Origin: Eubacteriales bacterium
GTDB taxonomy: Bacteria > Bacillota > Clostridia > Lachnospirales > Lachnospiraceae
Direction of reading: 5' to 3'
Length of the DNA: 40,091 nucleotides
NCBI GenBank assembly: GCA_030533235.1
Contig: JAUNJN010000021.1
Coordinates: 1-40,091, forward strand
Shown: in pieces, positions 35,754 through 40,091 of the stretch
Numbering within the stretch: position 1 is the stretch's first letter
How the letters are laid out: each line of letters opens with the position of its first letter
Notes under the pieces: generated by a model
The model's database searches: none
Told to the model about the DNA's origin: nothing
Seen by the model: the letters and a program-made list of their open reading frames with translations, nothing else
Made by a program: the position numbers and the translations under genes

Positions 35754-36755
35754 CTACCTCTTGTCGGGATTTTCCTTTACATACTGTCTTGCCGTTCCTG
35801 CACCCTTTGCCACCGCAAGCTCCGGATTTTCCAACAAGACTGCCTTAACGCCTACTTGTTCTTCGATAAGTTTTGCAAGACCAAATATCTTACTTCCGCC
35901 ACCGGTTAATATAATACCGTGTTCCGCAATATCGGAAGCAAGCTCCGGTGGGGTATTTTGCAGTGTATTACGAATGGCATCTATTATCAGATCCATAACC
36001 TCCTTGGTTGCTTCTATCATCTCTGAAGATTTTACTGCAATCTTGGTCGGCAACCCCCTTACAAGTTCTTTCCCCTTTGCATATCCAATTGCATCCTTTT
36101 CGCGCGGATATACAGAACCGACATCACACTTTAATTCCTCACATGAAGCAGCACCAATGAGCACATTGTGACGTTTCCGTAAATATCTTATGATTGCTTC
36201 ATCAAAATCGTCTCCTGCAACCTTAATGGAATAGCTCTCATCGATGCCTCCCTTTGATACAACTGCTATATCCGTTGTACCCCCTCCGATGTCTACAATC
36301 ATATTTCCACGTGAAGAATCAATATTTACACCCGCTCCGACGGCAGCCGCAAATGGTTCTTCCAAAATATAGACTCTCTTTGCGCCTGTACGATAAACTG
36401 CATCCTCAACCGCGCGTTTTTCAACTTCGGTTACACCACTCGGAACACACACGCATATGTTTGGTCTTCCCCAAATTTTGCGTTTTTCCATCGCATTCTT
36501 TACGTATGCCTTCAACATACGTTCTGTTAGTGTGTAATCCGATATAACGCCTTGTATAATCGGACGAACAACTTTGATTTCCTCCGGTGTTTTTCCAATC
36601 ATTTTTTTAGCTTTATTTCCGACAGCAATAATTTTCTTACCACGGACCTCATATGCAACAACTGATGGCTGATTTACAACTATGCCCTTATCCTTTATGT
36701 AAATTACTGTGTTTGATGTACCGAGATCGATACCAATATCTATATTTGTTACCAC
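35754..36755 (-). CDS. MreB/Mbl-family rod-shape protein
   Basis: 333 residues, actin-like cytoskeletal ATPase that organises lateral cell-wall synthesis under the membrane. Phosphate 1 motif IDIGIDLGTSNTVIYIKDKG, then PSVVAYEVRGKKIIAVGNKA, RPIIQGVISDY, VPSGVTEVEKRAVEDAVYR, EEPFAAAVGAGVNI, phosphate 2 MIVDIGGGTTDIAVVSKGG and adenosine motif GIILTGGGSKIFGL. GTG start at 36755 with AGGGG 8 nt upstream. It is not next to mreC-mreD, so it may be an Mbl- or MreBH-like paralogue rather than the main MreB. Upstream, past a terminator, lies the coiled-coil/AAA-like gene. Confidence 0.93.
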   Translation of the reverse strand: MVTNIDIGIDLGTSNTVIYIKDKGIVVNQPSVVAYEVRGKKIIAVGNKAKKMIGKTPEEIKVVRPIIQGVISDYTLTERMLKAYVKNAMEKRKIWGRPNICVCVPSGVTEVEKRAVEDAVYRTGAKRVYILEEPFAAAVGAGVNIDSSRGNMIVDIGGGTTDIAVVSKGGIDESYSIKVAGDDFDEAIIRYLRKRHNVLIGAASCEELKCDVGSVYPREKDAIGYAKGKELVRGLPTKIAVKSSEMIEATKEVMDLIIDAIRNTLQNTPPELASDIAEHGIILTGGGSKIFGLAKLIEEQVGVKAVLLENPELAVAKGAGTARQYVKENPDKR

Positions 36756-36789
36756 GTTTTTATCCCCTTATTATTTTATCCTTCCGCAC

Positions 36790-36818
36790 AATATCATTTT
36801 GTTACACAGAATACACAA
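36790..36818 (-). promoter_or_regulatory. Candidate promoter for the mreB-family gene
   Basis: Minus-strand TTGTGT (36818-36813) and GATATT (36795-36790) are 17 nt apart, 34 nt before the start codon and just after the upstream terminator. Consensus match is moderate. Confidence 0.38.
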
Positions 36819-36832
36819 AGCAATTTCGTACA

Positions 36833-36880
36833 ACAAAAATAATGCGTATGCCTTCATCAAATTGATTATACGCATACGCA
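36833..36880 (-). terminator. Intrinsic terminator after the coiled-coil/AAA-like gene
   Basis: TGCGTATGC and GCATACGCA (36843-36851 and 36872-36880) form a perfect 9-bp stem with a 20-nt loop, followed on the minus strand by TTATTTTTG. It lies 17 nt past the stop codon at 36897 and separates that gene from the mreB-family gene. Confidence 0.75.
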
Positions 36881-36896
36881 CTATTTTTTTCAATGC

Positions 36897-39569
36897 CTAT
36901 TTAAAATCTGCACCTAGCAAAATTTTCTTTTCTGTGCCGGCAACCTTTTCACGTTCCTCACACTTTACTAAAGCATCATCAACAACCTTGAGCATACGAT
37001 CGATATTACCGGTCTCTATCGCCATAATTGTCGTATTCAAAATTCCGTTCACAGACTCATCCGCTGTGTAACCTTTCTGAATAATATAACCTTTTGCAAT
37101 GATAACCATATCTTCATTTTCCATGCCTCTCATGTCAACACGCTTCTGGAAGGCAATATCTGCCTCCTTTGATGCATCAAACAAACGACAGATTGAACCA
37201 TATTCACCTGTAAGCATAATAACGATATCATTTTTCTCCGGAGATGTAAGGTCTAAAATTTCCTTCATCTTATCAGGAGTAATGAGTCCTGCATTTTCAA
37301 CAACCAAGCAACCGCCACGGAGTTTTTCCATAGCATCTGTAAGCTTAACCTTGTTTAACGCCTGGGCCTTAATCTTCGCAATCGTCTTTGCATTACAAAC
37401 CTTCAAATCATAGAAACTTCTTGCGAAATCTTCACCGATTCCGGTCATGCCGAAACCGTGATCTCCCATGATTACAACATTACGTCCGGTTCCTGATGAC
37501 TTTGATGCCATATTAAATGCGAAAATCATCTCATCGGCAAGTAAATCCGAACCTGTGTATTTCTGGAGATAATATGCCTCCATCGGAAGTTCTGTATCAT
37601 CACCCACATCCGCAATATCAAGCTTAATCTTGTCTGCTTCAGCAAGTGCCTTTTCTGCAGCAAGTACAGCCTTCTTTGCATCATCTAATACAGTTGCGGC
37701 AGCCTCTGTCTTCTTCTTCAAATCATGAAGTACCTTATCTGCTTCATCTGCTTTCTTAACAGCTTCTGTTTCTGCTGCTTTCTGCTTTGCACTAGCCTCG
37801 TCTGCTTTCTTTTTTTCGTCAGCCAAAGCCTTGGCCTTTGACTCTTCATCAGCCTTCTTCTTAGCATCTTCAGCCGCTTTTTTCTTTGAAGCTTCCTCTG
37901 CAGCCTTCTTTGCATCATCAGCTTTCTTCTTTGTTTCACTTTCAAGCTTCTGTTTTGCTTCTTCTGCTTTCTTTACAGCCTCAGCCTCCGCTTTCTTGGT
38001 ATCATCTAATGCCTTCTTTGCCTCTTCAACCTTTTTCTCAGCCTCAGCAACCTTCTTCTTGGCATCATCAATTCCCTTCTTAGCATCTGCCTCTGCCTTT
38101 TTCAAAGCTTCTTCTGTTGCTTTCCAAAGTGCTTCTTCTTCCGCTTTCTTACGTGCTTCATCTTCAGCAATTTTCTTAGCTGCTTCCGCTTCTTTCTTCG
38201 CAGCCGCCTCTTCCGCAGACTTTCTGCTTGCCTCCTGTGCAGCACGCTTTTGCGCATCATCTTTTGTTTTCTTAATCTCAGCATCAGCATTTTTTCTTGC
38301 TTCTGATGCTTTCTTTAATGCATCTGCCTCAAGCTTTTTAACATCTTCCAATGCCTTTGTAGCTTCGGAAACCTTGTTCTTTGCTGCTTCAAGCTGCTTG
38401 TTCGCTTCTGCCTTTGCCTTTGCACGAGCTGCTTCTTCTGCCTTTGCAAGTGCCTCTGCTTTTGCCTTTATACGAGCTGCTTCCTTTTCTTTCTTGCGTT
38501 TTTCTTCTTCTAATCTGCGAGCCTCTTCCTCTTCTGCCTTCTTGCGTGCAGCTTCTGCAGCTCTGCGCTTTGCTTCAGCTTCCGCAATACGGCGCTCTTG
38601 CTCGTTTGCTTTACGTTCTGCCTCCTCAAGTCTCTTTCTGCGAGCCTCTTCCTTCTGACGTGCTTCCTCACGTATACGAGCCTCTTCTTTTCTACGAGCC
38701 TCAAGTGTAGCAGCCCTCTTCGCAGCAGCATCCTCTTCATCCTGTTTCTTTGAAGTTTCTGCTTTTTCGGAAGTCTTGTTCTCCTCTTCCTTTGCTGTAT
38801 CCTTCTTGGTTTCATCACTAAATGTTGCAAGCTTTGAAATTTCTGCGCCTAAAGCATCATCATCGTCATCAATTTCATACATGCTCTTAACATCATTCGT
38901 AGGTGTTGTTCTGTTTGGAACGATTTTAATTACATCATCTGAATTCTCAGTAGAAGCTTTTGATGCCTCTGACTGTTGCCAAGTACCTCCTTCAGAAATT
39001 ACTCTCGTTTTGCCGTCCTCAGCAACCCCCTTGTTGTCATCGCTAAGTACCTTGACAGTAGAATTCTTAGATTTGTCCTTTGTCATGCCATCGATGTCAA
39101 GATTTAATCCAATACCACCGGAAGATTTTGCACCGGTCACACCGGTAAAACCGGTATCCTTGCCAGAATCTGTTTTGTCAGATACCTTTTCATCATTCTT
39201 TTTATCAGCAACCTTCTCCTTATCGTCTGCTTTCTCTGATGTTTTTTTCGCATCCTGTACTTTCTCTGGCTCATTGGTTTCCTGTGCCTGTTCTTCCAAT
39301 GCTTCTTCGATCTCTTCATCGAGTGCATCAAGATCAATACCCAGTTCAGCAGCTTTTTTACGCCGTTTTTTCTCTTCAATTTTAGCCAGCTCTTCTGCTG
39401 AAAGCGTTTTGTATTTCGGTTTATCATCTGCTTTTTCTTCTGCAACCTTTTTGCCGGCAAGTCTCAATGCTTCCTGCTCACGTTTTTGTTTTGCAGCTTT
39501 AGCAGCTTTTTCCTTTTCTACTTGCGCTCTAACGGCAGCTATCAATGCTTCTCTTTGATCTATCGCCAC
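36897..39569 (-). CDS. Long charged coiled-coil protein with degenerate AAA+-like C-terminal domain
   Basis: 890 residues from GTG 39569, which has AAAGGAGG 9 nt upstream; a TTG 36 nt earlier lies upstream of that site and is not favoured. Function unknown. About 1-260: acidic, Ser/Thr-rich and likely disordered. About 260-640: continuous Ala/Lys/Glu helix repeats (patterns like AEEARRKAEEE, KKADDAKKAAEE), a very long coiled coil or single helix. About 647-890: a folded domain in AAA+ order. Its Walker A position reads GDHGFGMTGIGE (702-713) without the Lys, and its Walker B position CLVVENAG (754-761) has no Asp-Glu pair; then DIVIMLTGEYGSICRLFDAS resembles sensor 1 of CbbX/SpoVK proteins. 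It lies directly behind an acidic-repeat gene and before mreB. A structural or scaffolding role is inferred. Confidence 0.8.
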   Translation of the reverse strand: MAIDQREALIAAVRAQVEKEKAAKAAKQKREQEALRLAGKKVAEEKADDKPKYKTLSAEELAKIEEKKRRKKAAELGIDLDALDEEIEEALEEQAQETNEPEKVQDAKKTSEKADDKEKVADKKNDEKVSDKTDSGKDTGFTGVTGAKSSGGIGLNLDIDGMTKDKSKNSTVKVLSDDNKGVAEDGKTRVISEGGTWQQSEASKASTENSDDVIKIVPNRTTPTNDVKSMYEIDDDDDALGAEISKLATFSDETKKDTAKEEENKTSEKAETSKKQDEEDAAAKRAATLEARRKEEARIREEARQKEEARRKRLEEAERKANEQERRIAEAEAKRRAAEAARKKAEEEEARRLEEEKRKKEKEAARIKAKAEALAKAEEAARAKAKAEANKQLEAAKNKVSEATKALEDVKKLEADALKKASEARKNADAEIKKTKDDAQKRAAQEASRKSAEEAAAKKEAEAAKKIAEDEARKKAEEEALWKATEEALKKAEADAKKGIDDAKKKVAEAEKKVEEAKKALDDTKKAEAEAVKKAEEAKQKLESETKKKADDAKKAAEEASKKKAAEDAKKKADEESKAKALADEKKKADEASAKQKAAETEAVKKADEADKVLHDLKKKTEAAATVLDDAKKAVLAAEKALAEADKIKLDIADVGDDTELPMEAYYLQKYTGSDLLADEMIFAFNMASKSSGTGRNVVIMGDHGFGMTGIGEDFARSFYDLKVCNAKTIAKIKAQALNKVKLTDAMEKLRGGCLVVENAGLITPDKMKEILDLTSPEKNDIVIMLTGEYGSICRLFDASKEADIAFQKRVDMRGMENEDMVIIAKGYIIQKGYTADESVNGILNTTIMAIETGNIDRMLKVVDDALVKCEEREKVAGTEKKILLGADFK

Positions 39570-39608
39570 TCGCTTATACCTCCTTTCAGTAACATATTCT
39601 TCCAAGCA

Positions 39609-40091
39609 TTATCTGTACTCTTTTAATTTACGTAAGATTTCTCTCTTGGTAGAATCTATCTTCAAAGATGATTTTAACTCATCTCGTGAAGGTCCCTTAT
39701 TCAAAATTGTCGGCCTCACTATCTCGGAAGCCTCATCCTTTGTCCCCATCACTTTACCTGTTTGATTTTTGGTGCTACCAACTGAAGACAAATCGATTCC
39801 GAGTGATGCAAGCAACGCCTCAGCTTCTTTTTGCATCTGCTCTTCTTTTTGAAGGTTTTCCTGTAATTTGGAATGTTCCTTTTCCATAATCTCTTCAAAA
39901 TGATTTTCGATTACATGTTCCTCATTATTATGATACTCCGGGAACAAAGAAGAACGGAACACCGGAAACTCAAGTGAATTTTTCTTGATATTATTCCATG
40001 GATTATCATCCACGACTTCCGATTCTTCTGCCTCGGTTTCTGTCTCTTCCGAAACTTCTTCCGGTTCCTCTGCCTCGGTTTCTGTCTCTTC
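39609..40091 (-). CDS. Acidic-repeat protein of unknown function, N-terminus beyond the window
   Basis: The frame is open from the right edge to a stop at 39609 (160 residues seen). A GTG at 40013 is possible but has no good ribosome site, and the same frame continues upstream with a tandem acidic repeat (EETETEAEEPEEVS, then EETETEAEESEVV), so the gene very likely starts outside the window. After the repeat come DDNPWNNIKKNSLEFPVFRS, a Glu/Lys/Gln coiled-coil stretch (ENHFEEIMEKEHSKLQENLQ) and a basic C-terminus (STKREILRKLKEYR). It lies 39 nt upstream of the coiled-coil/AAA-like gene in the same direction and may act with it. No family recognised. Confidence 0.75.
   Translation of the reverse strand, partial: EETETEAEEPEEVSEETETEAEESEVVDDNPWNNIKKNSLEFPVFRSSLFPEYHNNEEHVIENHFEEIMEKEHSKLQENLQKEEQMQKEAEALLASLGIDLSSVGSTKNQTGKVMGTKDEASEIVRPTILNKGPSRDELKSSLKIDSTKREILRKLKEYR
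40027..40091 (-). repeat. 42-bp tandem repeat, cut by the window edge
   Basis: The 23 bases 40027-40049 recur exactly at 40069-40091, a period of 42 bp or 14 codons, and code for the acidic repeat EETETEAEE. Only about one and a half units are visible; the copy number beyond the edge is unknown. In-frame repeats of this kind often vary in number between strains. Confidence 0.75.

Noticed and set aside
37831-39558. Long plus-strand open frames (275 and 260 codons) opposite the coiled-coil gene, rich in Ala, Ser and Phe
   Set aside because: They arise because the Lys/Glu/Ala codons of the minus-strand coiled coil contain no stops in reverse. No ribosome site or family motif supports them.

Overview
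The window looks like chromosomal DNA of a low-GC, Gram-positive anaerobe of the Clostridia, most likely a butyrate-forming Lachnospiraceae member (Coprococcus/Butyrivibrio/Roseburia type). The reasons are an operon ordered thl-crt-hbd-bcd-etfB-etfA, a type IV pilus locus with no outer-membrane secretin or PilP, a pepP-efp pair, strong AAGGAGG ribosome sites and many GTG/TTG starts. Nearly every gene lies on the minus strand. I see no rRNA, tRNA, CRISPR array, prophage or insertion sequence.

Layout from left to right. (1) 1-736: an Rpn-type PD-(D/E)XK nuclease gene that runs off the left edge. (2) 1021-2752: pepP-efp. (3) 2834-22400: a ~20 kb type IV pilus locus, read right to left: pilB, pilT, pilC, pilA, pilD, a fused pilM-pilN, a pilO-like gene with an extra domain, four minor-pilin-like genes (PilV-, PilX/GspK-, FimT- and PilW-like; two are very large), and a 1566-residue exported protein in the position where Gram-negative clusters carry PilY1. 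A promoter precedes pilB, another lies between pilT and pilC, and a terminator after pilA probably sets major pilin above the minor components. (4) 22475-27025: envelope genes (CPBP protease, LtaS-like sulfatase-fold transferase, TraX-like protein on the plus strand, and two overlapping SMR-type small transporters). (5) 27149-27516: a wreck of a second Rpn gene that keeps only its C-terminal small ORF. (6) 27572-33699: the butyrate operon from acetyl-CoA to butyryl-CoA, with hbd flanked by two intergenic hairpins. (7) 33803-40091: ygiQ-type radical SAM gene behind an mreB-family gene, then a very long charged coiled-coil protein ending in what looks like a nucleotide-binding-dead AAA+ domain, and an acidic-repeat protein cut by the right edge.

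The most promising less-described points are: the Gram-positive pilus locus whose distal genes mirror the Gram-negative pilV/W/X/fimT/pilY1 block but with unrelated giant proteins; the in-cis PilM-PilN fusion; the coiled-coil/pseudo-AAA protein beside mreB; and the Rpn gene with a candidate intragenic start together with an orphan copy of exactly that C-terminal part. Functional calls rest on motifs and gene order read by eye, with no database search.
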